Positions 46,701 through 59,800 of a DNA stretch of 64,000 nt are shown here, piece by piece; position 1 is the stretch's first letter; every line of letters starts with the position of its first letter. Under the pieces are notes generated by a model that had not been told where the DNA came from, made no database searches, and worked only from the letters and a program-made list of their open reading frames with translations. The translations under genes and the position numbers were made by a program. This DNA comes from Apostichopus japonicus (taxonomy: Eukaryota; Echinodermata; Holothuroidea; Aspidochirotida; Stichopodidae): the NCBI RefSeq assembly GCF_037975245.1, contig NC_092579.1, positions 13,128,678-13,192,677 on the forward strand, written 5' to 3'.

Positions 46701-49700
46701 CGAGTTTCTCTGCTACCTTCAGACTCGCTTCCACCAAATCAGGATTGTCTTTAGCAATTAATCCTTTGAACAATACGAGATGTACGTAACGATTAAGAAA
46801 CCATCAATTTGAGCTGACACTCAGAGATTTCAAAATTACTCTCAAAGTAAATTATTTACTTTATTCACATTTGATGTAACAAAAAATTAGTAAACTAGAA
46901 AGAACAAGTTGGAATAAGTAACCTGAAAAATTCTAGAAGTGATGGTCTGTTAGAAGAATTTCTATCATTTTCTTTCCATCGAATGTTAAAGAGTCAGTTA
47001 TACCCTCTCTATGTTTTTGGTTATGACACAACTAGAATGAAATATAAGTCTCTTGGCAATGGTCGCTTCTATTATGCAGGATCTCCCCTTTGGAATGAAT
47101 TGCCTGCTTCTATACGTTCCATTGAGAGCCTGAGTTTGTTCAAGTCCAAGCTCAAAACACACTTCTTTCACATTGCTTTCAGTTAGTTGCAGTTTGTTTC
47201 ATTTCATTGTAAAGTGCATTATAATGCTAGGCAGAGTTTAGGGCTATATCTTTTTACTATTATTATTAACATGGTGAATGAAAAATATGATAAAATGTAA
47301 ATATATGACAAATTGTAATGGTTTGTGTTCGTTCTTTACTCTTACCTTCCATACAATCTCTAACATAGACAGGTTCCTTCACTTTGGTAACTTTAGTGTC
47401 ACCTGACATGTCATATGGTTCCAAGTCATCATCGCTATAAAATAATATCAAATATCCACATAAAATTGAGACTTTTAAATATGTTCAGAATGCGAATGCA
47501 TGTTCATCAGTCAATTTGGTCATCACATGGAAAGGTTTTCAAACAAATTTTCCACTGGCTTCCTAATCCTTTTGAAATATATGAAACTGAACTAGACAAG
47601 TCAAGATCATACTAAATGAGACTAAACAAACAAGGCAAAGAAATTTAAATACGATAGAGAAACACAAGGTTAGCACTGAAGGTTTTCAAAAGAAGGTGTT
47701 ACACAGAGAAGATTATACTCTGTTACCACACAAAATACTGAACTGGGAGATTTGTATACAAACTGAGGAACAAAGTAATTATATGGGAAAAGATGAAATT
47801 AAAGCAGATGTTAATGATGTTGTAAGGGGATTGTGGTATGAAGAAGGTGGGTCACATCAAGAAGAGAGAGTGACAGCATCAGAGAACATCAAGGGTATTG
47901 GGTTATTGCTAAACAATACATTGCATTTAATAGCAAAGACTATGCTCATTAGCAATATGAAAATATACAAAATCAGAAATGAAAAATGATGATAATAAAT
48001 AAAATAAAATAACCTAAAAAATATGCATGACCTGAACAAGTTTGAAATTGGATTATACAATCACATGGAAGAAACTAATCTGTTTTAATTCAATATTCAG
48101 TGTAAATCGGATGACCAGAGTCGTTTATTTTATTTTGTTTATGAAACCAGCTCATTTGACAGTTGTGGATGTTGTAGCTTAGTTACTTAAATTTCTTTCT
48201 CAGAAACTATCAGAAATAATACAACCATGCAAATGTCTCTAATGTCCATTACTTTTGTGACAATTTGTTTTTAAAGCCCTGGTAATTTGTTTGGTAAGTT
48301 AATTTTTTATTTAAACATTTTTTAACTTACCTGTCAAGCTCTAATTCATCTGGTTCTTGAACTTCATTAATCACATTTTCTTCTTGCTTGGAAACTTCTT
48401 CCTTGCTTGTGATCAAGTCAATTTCTTTGAGGTTACTGTAATATCAATTTTGAAAGCAATCCTGAATTGCCATCAATATATTAAATTCATTTCATTTAAT
48501 TTTGTGAGGATTCAGAGAAAGTGCCATCTAACTTTATGTGATGTGTTTTCATGTCATCTTACAGCAACCATCCCTTCTAGTATAAATGTATCGGAGGAGG
48601 GGAGGGGTAGAGGTAGGGTGACCATGAAGATGAAAGGGAACACCTTAAACACCAAGGGCAAAGTCAAATTTGGAATCATATGGAACAAAGTTGCAATTTG
48701 AATAAACGTAGAATCTTTTGAGTTAGGTAAGTGCATGAATACCCCCTCCCCCTCTTTCAGCTTTGTTGTATAATATGGAGAACGGGGGGGGAGGGGAGGG
48801 ATAACCAGACATATGATACTTGTCAATGCTTTATGTATCATGTACTAGGAAAGCTATAGAGAATGTGCAAACAAATACTGTTTTGAGTCTGCAAAGAAGG
48901 TTTTGTGGGATTCTTTCTTCTCACTCAATGAGTTTTGTGATATTTGCACAACGACTGTTAGGGAGCGTATGACTAGCTTGATTATGTTAGGAATGGGATT
49001 AAGAGGCCTTCTACTTGAGCAAACACTAGGCGTACCCCAGCCTTAAATTTGGTTTTACGTGGGGTCATTATCATACATTTTCATACTCTGATATTAAACA
49101 TGAGAATAAATATAATAATTACCCTGCCCTTTTAATATCCAATTTCCTAAGCTTAAATTACAATAAATTCTTGCCATTTTACCTAATAATTTCATCTAAT
49201 CCAGGATCTTGAGGCAGAGCAAGCAAAGTTTTGAGATGTCTGGTAGTATCGTCCTCCTGATATTCAAAGGTAAGGGCAGGTCCATTCGGACTTAATTTCT
49301 TTGTCAGCGTTTCCGCGACGACCATCCCCATGGTCCTCAGTCTGGATATAGGTGTCTCTAAATGAGCTTGCATACCATTCATCAACTTGTGGAGGAAAAC
49401 TGTGAATAATATGTCAAATAAAGTGAAACTTTACTGGGAAAACAAACACAACAGCAGGAAGAAAGGTTCAGGACCCATGTAAAGAGGCAAACGTAACAGT
49501 TACAGCACCAAAGAAGGATAGAATTTGTTTGAAAATGACAGAAATTTTGTAAAGTTATGTGACACGTGAAAGATAGTTTAGACATTGGAGTATGCTAAAT
49601 GTATTCCAAAGATACTACAAGTTCAAACAATGGTGCTGATGCACTTTTTTTCTGCCAAAAGATATAAAAATTAAGGCACTAATGTTGCTAGATGATACTA

Positions 49701-52700
49701 AAGTAAATCAACCACAGAAAACTGATCGGGAAAGTAGATGATCAGTTGAAAAGAACAACTAAAGTATTGGATAATACAGGATTCCAACCAGTCATATAAG
49801 GATTTACAAGTTCTGGACTCTACCAACTGACCTATCCATTCCCTTGGTTGGTGGTGATTCTCAAGACTTGACCACCAACTCCATGACTATAGCTCTACTT
49901 GCATTAGTTTAAACTATAGAATTTCCCTACAATATAAACACTTAGTTTACTCTGATGGACCATTGGCAAATTTGGTTAAACGGTTTCTAGAGATTACAAC
50001 AGAAGACATGTAATAAACATGTGTTTTAGTAGTAATAACTTATTGAAAGGTTACTGTTCTAGCAATTGTGGACCACACATACATTTCCAAGCCAGGACTT
50101 GTGACAGGTTCATCAATAGGTATGCATTGTAAAGAGGAGCAAATATATTTAACCGGGTGCAAATATATTTAAGTAAGGACATATCATATTTAAGGTGGCA
50201 CAAAATATACTGCTCATGACAACTTTGTGTATTATAGCCAAGGAACATTTTGGGTTGGGAGAAAGGGGTAGCTGGTTGGCAGAGGGGGGCACCAGATCTA
50301 ATGAGGGAACCAGCTCTGATGGGGTATCCAAAGACTTACCATCTTTGTTCTCTTCTAAATATTTCTGTGAGAGGTGAGCTGAACTTATCAATATTGCTTT
50401 AGTTATGTACAAGTGTTGCTCATGTGAGGTGTGTTTGAGGGCACTGCCATCTGACCAGGCATCGAGAAGATTAAAAAGTACCTACGAGAAACAATTAAGA
50501 AGCATGTTCAGAGAATCAATGGTAAAAAAGAATTAAAAAAACAAAAAACAATGGAAGATCAGTAATTGGGTTAAGAACCATGAGCATTACAAAGAGGCCA
50601 TAGGACATCCCATTGGGCATTTTTGTAGATGATTGTAGAGGAAATTGCTTTTTACATAAAAGCTTGGCTATAATACCCACCCCAGTCCCACCCCCTCTGA
50701 ACATTTTAAGACAAACCTTTATGCACATTGCTAAACCTTCCTACTGAATGACTATTTGTTTGTTGAATTGAATGATTTAGAAAACTGATTGGTAAATTAA
50801 TAACAGGAGAAAAATTTGAGGTCAATCATTAGAGTTATTCATCGTTTTTGGAGGGCAGATAAGAGTAGTTTCAGTTTTATCTCCTAGGCAACCTAACTCA
50901 CAGCCATTTAAAAAAAAAGAAGGTTCTTTTACTTTAGATGGAAGGGTGTGGGAGGGGATGGTGGGAGAGTGTGGGAGGGAGGGGGGTAGACTATTTTGCT
51001 CCCTTCTCTCCAGCTGTAAATCTTTTTGTAACTTTCCTTGTTATTTGTAAATTAAATACCTTGATTATCTTTGAAATGAGTAAAAGAAATACACAAATAT
51101 GTAATGAGAATCCTCAAGTTCAGCAATTGGTACAGTAATTATTTCACTGTGTTGCTATGGTAACCAAAATAATATGCATTGCCAATGCCAGCCTGCTATG
51201 TCTTCTGTGGTCTAAGCAGCACCCATGGTCTATTACATTCACACCTCCCACCCCCTCCTCCCCAATCCCCTCCTCTTTCCTAGTCTGGTTCCTTCCCTCC
51301 CTTCAGATGTCATGCTGAAATTATCCTACCTTCGGTAAAAGACAAGCACGACTTGGAGAATCTCCCAGGTAACCAATCACATTCTGTAGGACCAGATCGT
51401 TCTCAGTGTGTCGCAGTAGAAGGAATTTACTGGTCAGCAGATACTTTACTTTCTGGTTGTTTAACACAGCATCTCCAAGAAGCTTGGACATGTGACCATA
51501 CCTGGACGAAGAAGAATAATCCACTAGAAAATATCAGTGTAATATGATGACAATATAATCACAGTATCAGATATTTGTTTCACACCGTATCCATACTTCT
51601 AGGGTCAGTTACAATTTATGTTCCTTGTGCTTACGTGTGACATTGTTCTAGGACATATCAATACATGTTTCGGGGAATTTATCAAATTTATCAATATCGC
51701 TGCTGAAATCTGAAGTATGTAATGGAGAGGATTTACTTGTCATTGTTCGCTTTCATTTCACATTCTCACTTCATCTATTCTGCATAAATAAACATCGCAG
51801 ATACCAAATGAATAACTTTTTTTTACCTAGCTTGTAGGCTGTTATGTATTTCGGATCAACGTACAAACATTTTCAATAAACTAATATCAGGGACACCTAT
51901 CAATCATTTTCCATGGGGTGGGGTGTTGTGAAGGCTGATGAACTTTTACACTAGATAAAATGATGACAAAGAAACACATATTACTGAATTGAACATACCA
52001 TGGAACTTTCTTCAGCAGACAGTCCAGAATGATTTCTAAGCTTCTTTCAGGAGCCCCGACGATGATACGGACCGAGATACGACTCCAGACATAGTTGTTA
52101 GAAGAAAACTTCAATAGATGAGGCAATAAGTTATCAAATAAGACTTCTGTGAATATAAGATAAAGAAAATCTCACATGGAACTGATGCCATGGTAAGCAA
52201 ATAAGTTTCTCAACAAAAGTGTATACACTGCATGGAAAATCAAAATGGCGAGTCTCACAAAGTGGATGTCAAGGTATCTATTCTTCTACAGTACATCCTT
52301 AAGTTTACCCTTGCTCCCAAAACTGTCTTTCTCTCCCTTGAATTTTTAAGTTTTTCAAATAACCTTCAAACTTTGCCCTCCCTTGTCTCCAACCCCTACC
52401 CCTTCTCCATCAACCCATCTCAGGGTCTTTTGTTTGCACCACTACTGCCGATGCTAAACGCATGTTGTAACTTCCAAATAGCAAACTTCAGCTTAGCAAC
52501 TCACCTGAGTAACCACTCACACAAATCTTTCCAATCAACTGGCTGACAAACACCAAGGAGCAGTCTTTTGATTCTAAGATAACAGAAAGAAAAATAGTGA
52601 CAACAGAGTAACATTGAAGCACAAATCACAACAAGATTCCAATACAGTGACACTAATAAAGCATAAACCTTAAAGCACAGCTTGGTGTAAGAAACAAACG

Positions 52701-54642
52701 TTCTTGCATTTTTTTCTCAACTGTTTAGCCTGTACTTTTCAGGAGTACATTTAGCTTTCCACTGTCACATGTCCTGTACATGAATAAGAAGACAGTCGCC
52801 ATTATAATGCAACTTAAATATTTTGCCTAGAAGCCTCTGAATCTAGAATTATTGTAGTAGAGCATTGAAGCATACCTTGGATTGTCATGTGAACAAGCTG
52901 CAGGGTCTTCAAGATATCTTGTGCAAGAAGTTTAAAGTACTGCTTTGGCAAAAATATGTCCCTATCAAATGTGTAATAAAGAAGAAGAAGAGAAAAACTT
53001 TATAAAATGTTGCATAATGACAAAATATCTTTCTCTAACAAAAATTAAGTACACTTATTAGTTAAATCTGAGAGCTGGGGATGGACTAGGATGGGGGAGG
53101 GAGGTGGCAAGAAAGAAGAGCAAATGTAATGCCTGACTTGCCTGTGGCTCTGATAACACCACGAGAGAAGGACAGGGATTTAATAGTCAAGTCAAAATTG
53201 CCTGAAGTGACCAATAGACAGGAGACAGATGAAATCATGCATTTAAATTTGAACCCCTCTTCTGTGCTTTGACCTTTACCAAACAAATTATGCAACTTTT
53301 ACTCACTATGGGGCATCCTTATATTAAGTATGAGATATGCAATCCATGTAAATTTGTCTTCTCGAGATGACATGTTAAAAAGCAACACCACTGGCTATAA
53401 CCACTCATGTAACAACAGCACCTGTACACACATGTCACAGTGGTAGAATAGGCCATGAATGTCATCAAGGTCAAAAATTGCTAGTGACTCTCAGCACTAA
53501 AGCCAACAGGCTTCTACATTTAGCAAGTGCTGAAAAGAGAACCCTTAGTATTAACTTACCAGTTGTCCACCTTTAACATGTTAGCCATTTTATCTGGTAA
53601 ACTTGTCAACAAGCTGATCGATTGATCCCAGGTTACTCTGGTCCTTTCCTTCATGGCTTTTCTTGTGGATGCTTCTTCCTCTGCTCCTTGATTGACCAAA
53701 CAATGATGCCAAAATAATCCAACTAGTCTGTGAGATTGCAAGAATTCAGCAAGAAGAGAAAGGCACTTGTTCCTTTTGAAGCTGGGGCTGAAATAAGGAA
53801 ATGTGTTTTGTTTCACATCCGTCATCCAAACACTGACAACATATAGTATGCTGAAAGGAGAGGTGCACTTTTGTTCTTGAAAATGTGACAAGTACTGTTA
53901 ATATACTCTTACGTCCTGGCTGGTTTTCCTTTTCAGAAAACTAAGGTAAGAGACGTAAAAGCTGGTCTCCCCTAACCCTCTTTCCCAAATCGACCTTCAC
54001 TGTAAAATCAACTTCACTCCTCTACATCTCAATATCATATTGGTACAAAAATGACAGAAAAAGCACTGATTTATTATTATGGCCTATGACTTGAGTGTTA
54101 ATTGAAATTGTCAGGTCATACTATATTATATATGATAAAAGCAAAAACCTTTCCTTTCATGGACAAAGCACTGTATAGTAAAAAACAAAGAAAGTGATAA
54201 AGATACATAGATATTAATTTGCATACCTGCTATTAAAAATTGATGAACAGAGGACAACCATTGCATCTTCTGGAGGTGCCGCGAGAAATACCTCATTGAA
54301 ACACTCCTCTCCATGTTTTTCACGTCCAAACTTTCCGAACCAGTCAAGGCCAAGTTGATTGATAAGATGTTCTGCAAGTTGCACATAATGCATCCTCACA
54401 AATTCTCTCTGGATTACCTTCCATTGAACAAGAGTTCTGCTTCCAGGAAATTTTTCTTGAAGCAAAGCAACCTGATCATCAGTAAAAGTGGACGGCTCCG
54501 TTGTTGGTAGTAACAGCGTAATCAGTTTGAAGATTTGAACGGCTTGGGAAGCATCTTGAGAATTTGACAGATCATGTCTACAAGTAATCACCAATGACTG
54601 GAGATGAGCTCTCTCTTCGGTACTCCAGTTTATCCCAGCCAT
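40785..54642 (-). CDS. TELO2: Telomere length regulation protein TEL2 homolog
   Basis: Nineteen phase-consistent exons: 54642-54227, 53787-53560, 52961-52876, 52573-52505, 52146-51999, 51501-51330, 50481-50340, 49399-49183, 48435-48331, 47434-47346, 46763-46672, 46270-46154, 44957-44886, 44090-43917, 43684-43596, 43015-42916, 42683-42619, 42060-41945, 40912-40785. They total about 874 aa; human TELO2 has 837. It is an alpha-helical repeat protein. Diagnostic blocks include LETPISRLRTMGMVVAE, EPYDMSGD, YVRDCME, SSAAQELSRP, VAGHFFFPL and LGRLVHTL. With TTI1 and TTI2 it forms the TTT complex, which uses R2TP-HSP90 to stabilise PIKK kinases (mTOR, ATM, ATR, DNA-PKcs, SMG1). DSDDDL at 527-532 matches the CK2-site motif bound by PIH1D1. 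The last exon is read through a GTAAAT to a TAA at 40785; a further spliced exon is possible. Confidence 0.93.
43825..43862. repeat. ATT microsatellite in a TELO2 intron
   Basis: ATTATTATT-type run broken by ACTTTT and ending TATAA. It may be the tail of an eroded LINE or SINE, but no body is recognisable beside it. Confidence 0.6.
45728..46118. mobile_element. hAT-type MITE in a TELO2 intron
   Basis: A 391-bp element with terminal repeats CAGTGGTGTCACCAA and TTGGCGACGCCACTG. Exact 8-bp target duplications CATCCTAG are at 45720-45727 and 46119-46126. It is internally G/C-run rich, with a CTTAGATGCAAT block like the 6057 family but different ends, so it is a related subfamily. It sits 35 bp from the donor site of the exon ending at 46154. 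Confidence 0.9.
46975..47270 (+). pseudogene. LINE (CR1/L2-like) ORF2 C-terminus and 3' tail remnant
   Basis: The translation contains GYDTTRMKYKSLGNGRFYYAG, SPLWNELPASIRSIESLSL and FKSKLKTHFF. This is the signature C-terminal segment of reverse transcriptases of CR1/L2/Rex-like non-LTR retrotransposons. After the stop, TTGTAAAGTGCATTATAATG and a TATTATTATTA tail follow, as in intact elements. Only the last 65-70 codons remain, so it is 5'-truncated, as is common for LINEs. It lies antisense in a TELO2 intron. Confidence 0.8.
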
Positions 54643-56895
54643 CTGTCTATATTGTTATTAAAGAACAGAATGTTTCCAGTGCTTAAAGAACAGAATTTTA
54701 CCTGAACCTGCAAACATTTGTTAAGTATTAGGTAACCCTCCTCCTGATTTTATGTGCAAACTTCTTCTTGCCTTCTGAAATGGGCTGCTTGTATGATTTC
54801 ACCTGTAAGACCCAAAGAACGATACTATTCAAGAGCAGAAATCTAACACAGGCTAGCCACGAATTGAAAGTAGTCCTATAGGCCTAAGCTCTCTAACGGT
54901 CATATACAAAACGAGAGATTTTGCTGGCGCATGATCTGTTGGGCGGGGCTTGCAAATTTGATTAAATTTTGTAGAATCTACAGATTCGTTAATAAATCTG
55001 GGGAATTTTATTCAGCTCAAAATGTTTAACGACAGATAATTCAATAAAAATAATGAATATGAAAATTGCATACAGAACGATGTTAATAACTGTTATTTTC
55101 ACTGAGCTTTTAGTTTTAGGGCAGTAAGCTTGAAAGGTAAAAGTGAAAATTTGGCAAACACATATTGAGACTTTAAACAAAAACATTCCAGTACTAATAG
55201 TAATATCAGGAACAGACTATGCAACTAAATTTTACTAGTAATATTACTGGCTCATCGGAATATACATACAAAGTGGCTATTCTTACGACCATTCGTAAGA
55301 ATAATTTCCGAATATGCACGCATGCGCAGTTGCTATTTTTATGACAGGCGTACTATTTTTACAACCAGGAGTAACAATAATTTATTGGTTAGGGTTAGTC
55401 TTAGGGTTAGGATTGGGGTTTAGGGTTAAAGTTAGGGTTACCCCTACTACATGTGCAGTTGCTTTATTTACTTTACTGCGCTTGAATTCGCCTTTGTCGT
55501 AAGAATAGTTTATAATTTATTATTACGACTAGTCGTAAGAATAGCCACGGCCATATACATAACTATTGCCTAGGCTATGCCAATGGCTAATGTTGTGCCC
55601 AGGCTTAGCTCAGTTAGGCCTATCATTTCTGCGAAATTATGATAGGTTTAATTGTCTCAAGTTTCATACTCAATTGCGCAAAAGAAAACAATCTATTGCA
55701 AGTTATTTACCAGTATCCGATCACTTTTCATAAGCTACAATATGATCACACCTTCAAATCCATCGATTTATGTGGAAAAGAAATCCACGATGTATTAGGT
55801 TGGATTGCTTTATCCTTGGTTATGTTTTACCGTCTTGAAGCTATCTCAAGATTCATTCATAGATTCAACTCTCTATTTGTTGGTCGGCCCAACATTAGCA
55901 AGGTACCACTGTGGCTGGAGTTGCATAGTATCTGGTGAGTACTAGGATCCTGAATATCTAAAACACACTTGCCAAGGTAAATAGTCTCCATGATCTCTGA
56001 CACGTGAAATTCAACGAAAAGTCGCAATTTGTTCATTCATAATTAGTCTCAGTCCCAGGTACCCAAGTACTGGTGGTAGACTGTTTTACGTAGCCTAACA
56101 CAACAAGTAACAGTTACGCTATACTTTCGTGGCCCCTAGTCGATACGTTTATTTAGACAAGACAGTAACTTAAGTTTATGAAAGCACGAGACAATAAATC
56201 GGAGACATCCCAATGTTCCCCCGCCCGATGGTATAGGAGGTTAGGCCTACTAGCGATGTGAAGCGGGATAAGGTGGGGCAGAAGAGAAGGGGAGAGAGCA
56301 TGGATGTACGACCATCAGTACTTACTCTATGACCATTGATTTGCACTTTGTTACAATCCTTATATGACTACCAAGATTGCTTGATCAGATCTAATCCTCA
56401 GGTTATTTATCTCTGAATTGTACATGCAACCATGCAATTTATGGTGAGATCTCCAATCAGTTCTGTAATTAGCTGAAAGGTGATAAGACAGTATTTAAGA
56501 AACCTTGACTGGGAGTTTCATCACTGAACTGTCGTCGATACGGACACAAATAGCTCATGATCATAAAATTAGATACAGTGCCTCTGCAAAATAGGAGTTG
56601 AACCATAGTTCTTGATGTGAGTTATAGTTTTTATTTACAAAACACTAGTTACTAGCATGGACCTCATGAAAGTAACTTAAAGCAGATCTTGGTCTGTAGT
56701 GTAAATTTTACAAGCACATTAAAGGAGAATGTGTTTTTCCCCAGACTATCATATAAAACAGTTACAACTCAATCACAAATTTCACTTTCTTCTCACTTTT
56801 CTTTTTTATCCTAGGTCTAAAAGTGGCATTCTTTTGGAAAAACACTACCCTGCCCATGCTCTGAGAGGGTTTTCCTTATCACACTTGAAGGTGGA
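54643..56895. other. Divergent promoter region between TELO2 and METTL22
   Basis: Separates the TELO2 start (54642, minus) from the METTL22 start (56896, plus). It holds the telomere-repeat element at 55273-55548 and an open frame at 55639-55934 that ends at a good donor (CTG|GTGAGT). A CCTAG acceptor at 56810-56814 precedes the METTL22 start, so an upstream 5' UTR exon is likely. TSS positions are not visible. Confidence 0.5.
55273..55548. mobile_element. MITE-like element with telomere-like TTAGGG repeats
   Basis: Perfect 17-bp inverted ends GTGGCTATTCTTACGAC (55273-55289 and 55532-55548), each followed by a small palindrome built on TCTTACGA and TCGTAAGA. The interior at about 55385-55440 contains several TTAGGG/TTAGG units in degenerate order. 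ATATACAT occurs on both sides (55260-55267 and 55553-55560), a few bases from the ends, and may be a target duplication. Confidence 0.65.
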
Positions 56896-59800
56896 ATGTG
56901 TGCTTTACCTGGGGAATTAGTTTTGTCTGATGTTCACAGAGAAGTTTTTCAGCCAGCCAGACAATCATCTGAAACCAAAACAGGTTAATTCAAAATTGCA
57001 GATACTACATAAAATAACAAACAGGCCAACTTAGTTGTATAAATTTGCTCTCTAGTCTATAGTGATTGTAAAGAGTATTGCTTGCATGAGCAGAAAGTTT
57101 GAAATGTTTGCTGGAAGATAAGCTGGGACTTAAATCAGGTTCATTTTCTTTTCTATGCTTTAACCTTTTGCAAAGAAAGTATTTTTCCACTTCTAGATGT
57201 ATCTTGAACAGCATTAGATGTTGGTGATAGATATAATTGGAATTTTGTTTGCAGTTAACAAAAAAATGATGTCCAGTGAATAATTAAATAACTCTTCAAT
57301 GAAACTTCACAATATTTTCTTCTGTCATTACATAAAAGACTTTCATTGTTCATGCTGCTATAAACAAAATATAAATATTTATATACAACAGCTTTTTAAC
57401 TGGATTGTTTAATCTGGGGGAAATATGTGTCTAGTTATGCATCATTTTGATGTGTGATAGTAGTAATTTGAGTAGAAATCAACTGACTTGCAGTATTTGT
57501 GATATATTTTAGCCTATTTGTTTCATTTTCTATGGTATCAAACCTATATGGTGGTTCCAGTCTTATAAGAGCATATTAATTAGTCATTATATCTTATGTA
57601 TTCTGGAGGTGTTCAAACAAGTTTGACAATACTTAGAAACCTTGCTATGGAGGTTGGAAGTACAGTGTCATTTAAGCTCTGGTGAAAATTGGCAGATATC
57701 ACCGATGAAGTTTACTCACCCCTCCGTCCCTCATAAATAGTTGTAGAAGAACTTGTCAAGACATTTCAAACATAATTTTGATCTGTTTCCAGTTTTATCA
57801 AGGTTCCAATTTTCAATCATTTTGGATGGAACGACAGAAGATAAAGAAGAGAAATCTGGACCGGACAAAGATCGATTTGATGAGGATGGAGATCTTATTG
57901 TTATCAGGAGACAGGAGAAGACGATGACAGAAGTGATTACAATAGGTACAGTACCATTGTTTTCAAGCAATCATATCAATTTACCACTGCACCAGATATT
58001 GATCTTTGCTATCACCCTTGACCTCTGTTTATTTAGAAATATGACAATATTTGTTATGTATGATACAGAGTTTGACTTGGAAAGAACTCAAAAGAAACTC
58101 AGCTAAGCTTGTAGGTATGCATAAGCATATGGTTATACGAATAACAGAAGAAAAAGCCAAACAACACAATTTAGCAATCACAAAAACGGAGGAAACAACA
58201 AGAAACCATTCTGTGATTTATTGATGGTTATTAAGTAAGTACTGTTTTTTCTTGAAAGAGCATAAGAATTATGACAATTAATGAAAAAAAAGAGAGACTT
58301 CCAGAGTTTTGGGCCAGTGTACAGTATTAAATATTGCATATTACTGCTGGAACTATACGATAGCAAATCTCAGAATTGTAGAAATTTGGAAAATTTTGAT
58401 TACATTGAATTAAAAGCAGGCTACATCGTTTGTCTTCCCACATAGGGATCCTGTTATGACTATTTGGTGTCATCTACAGGTGTCATTTTGGAATCTTTTC
58501 AACTTTTCTAAAATTTTCTCTAATAGTAAGATCTCCTGTATTGCTCTTTTATGTATAACAGAACATATGATGTCAACTGAAGTAAGCAGAGTTGGTTTAC
58601 AGGTAAACGTTTACTTTTTGCATTATTTGTTTTATTTTTAATCCCTCATTACAATATACAGCTAGTATCATGTGATACATCAATTGGGAAACTGCATATG
58701 CATGTTTGCACTTGGAATGCTTTGCATAAAATATCGTGCGAATCGAAGCCTGTCGGGTCAGTCAACATCTGCTGTTGAATGTTTAAATTATGAGCAAAAT
58801 GAGATCATAGACAGTAATGTAGACATAAGCTGTGTTGCTTTTGGTCTAGATTTAGTGACTACCATTCCCCCCTCCCCCCTTCCCACCCCTTCCACTCCCA
58901 TTAGCCTTTTTAGTTGTCTCAGGTTTGAATGAGAGAGGAACCAGGAGTAGGCAGTGACAATTTTAGAAAGCTTTATGATATTTTTAATCATCTATTGACC
59001 TTCTACAGGTTTGGATGGCCTCCTTTCTGCTATGTGACTTCATTATGGCAAATTCTTCCCTCTTTACTGATCAGCATATCTTAGAGTTAGGGAGCGGAAC
59101 TGGAATAACTTCTATCTTACTCGCATCCACAAACGTTGCTGGTATTTTCTGCACTGGTAGGTATACGTCTAAAGTATCGGAGTAACTATATAGTTACATT
59201 GTATCTTTGCCATACTAGACATCAAAGTTCAACTCATCGGTGTATAATTATTAAACTTTTGATTTGAGGCATGTGTTTAGCTGTCTTTTCAGACATTTGT
59301 AATAAATGCAATGTTAAACTTTTGTGACAGTGATATTGAACCATCTAGATTTCCAATTTGAACACAGGAAGGCAAATTGCCAGTCAGAACAGTTCTTGCA
59401 CCATTCTCATCTTACAAGTCATATTGCTATTTATGTTCAATTTAGGAACCACCTTCAATATCAACTTTTGGATATTCCATGCATTTCCTTTGATTGGTTT
59501 CCCTCACTTTAGATACTGGGATCGATGTCTTAATTCAGTGTCAGAAGAACATCTCCAGCAATACTCACCTGACCTCGAGAGACGGGAAGATGACACCCGA
59601 AGCTGAATCAAAGGTTCTGGTGAGAGAGTTGGACTGGACTCATGACAGCCTCAATGAAGACACCCAGAATGCATTTCACTGGAGACAGAATGACAAAGAG
59701 TTAATGCAGCAAGTTAAGTTTATAGTTGCTGCTGATGGTAAGTACCAAAACCAAGACGTTTACTTGCAAGGTTTGGCGGAGGGAGGGGGGGGGGGATGGG

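Noticed and set aside
47696-47989. Possible gene in a TELO2 intron (97-aa frame)
   Set aside because: No recognisable domain, no splice context and composition typical of random AT-rich sequence.
55385-55440. True interstitial telomere or chromosome-end relic
   Set aside because: The TTAGGG units are few and degenerate and are enclosed by 17-bp inverted repeats, so a transposable element explains them better than a chromosome fusion.
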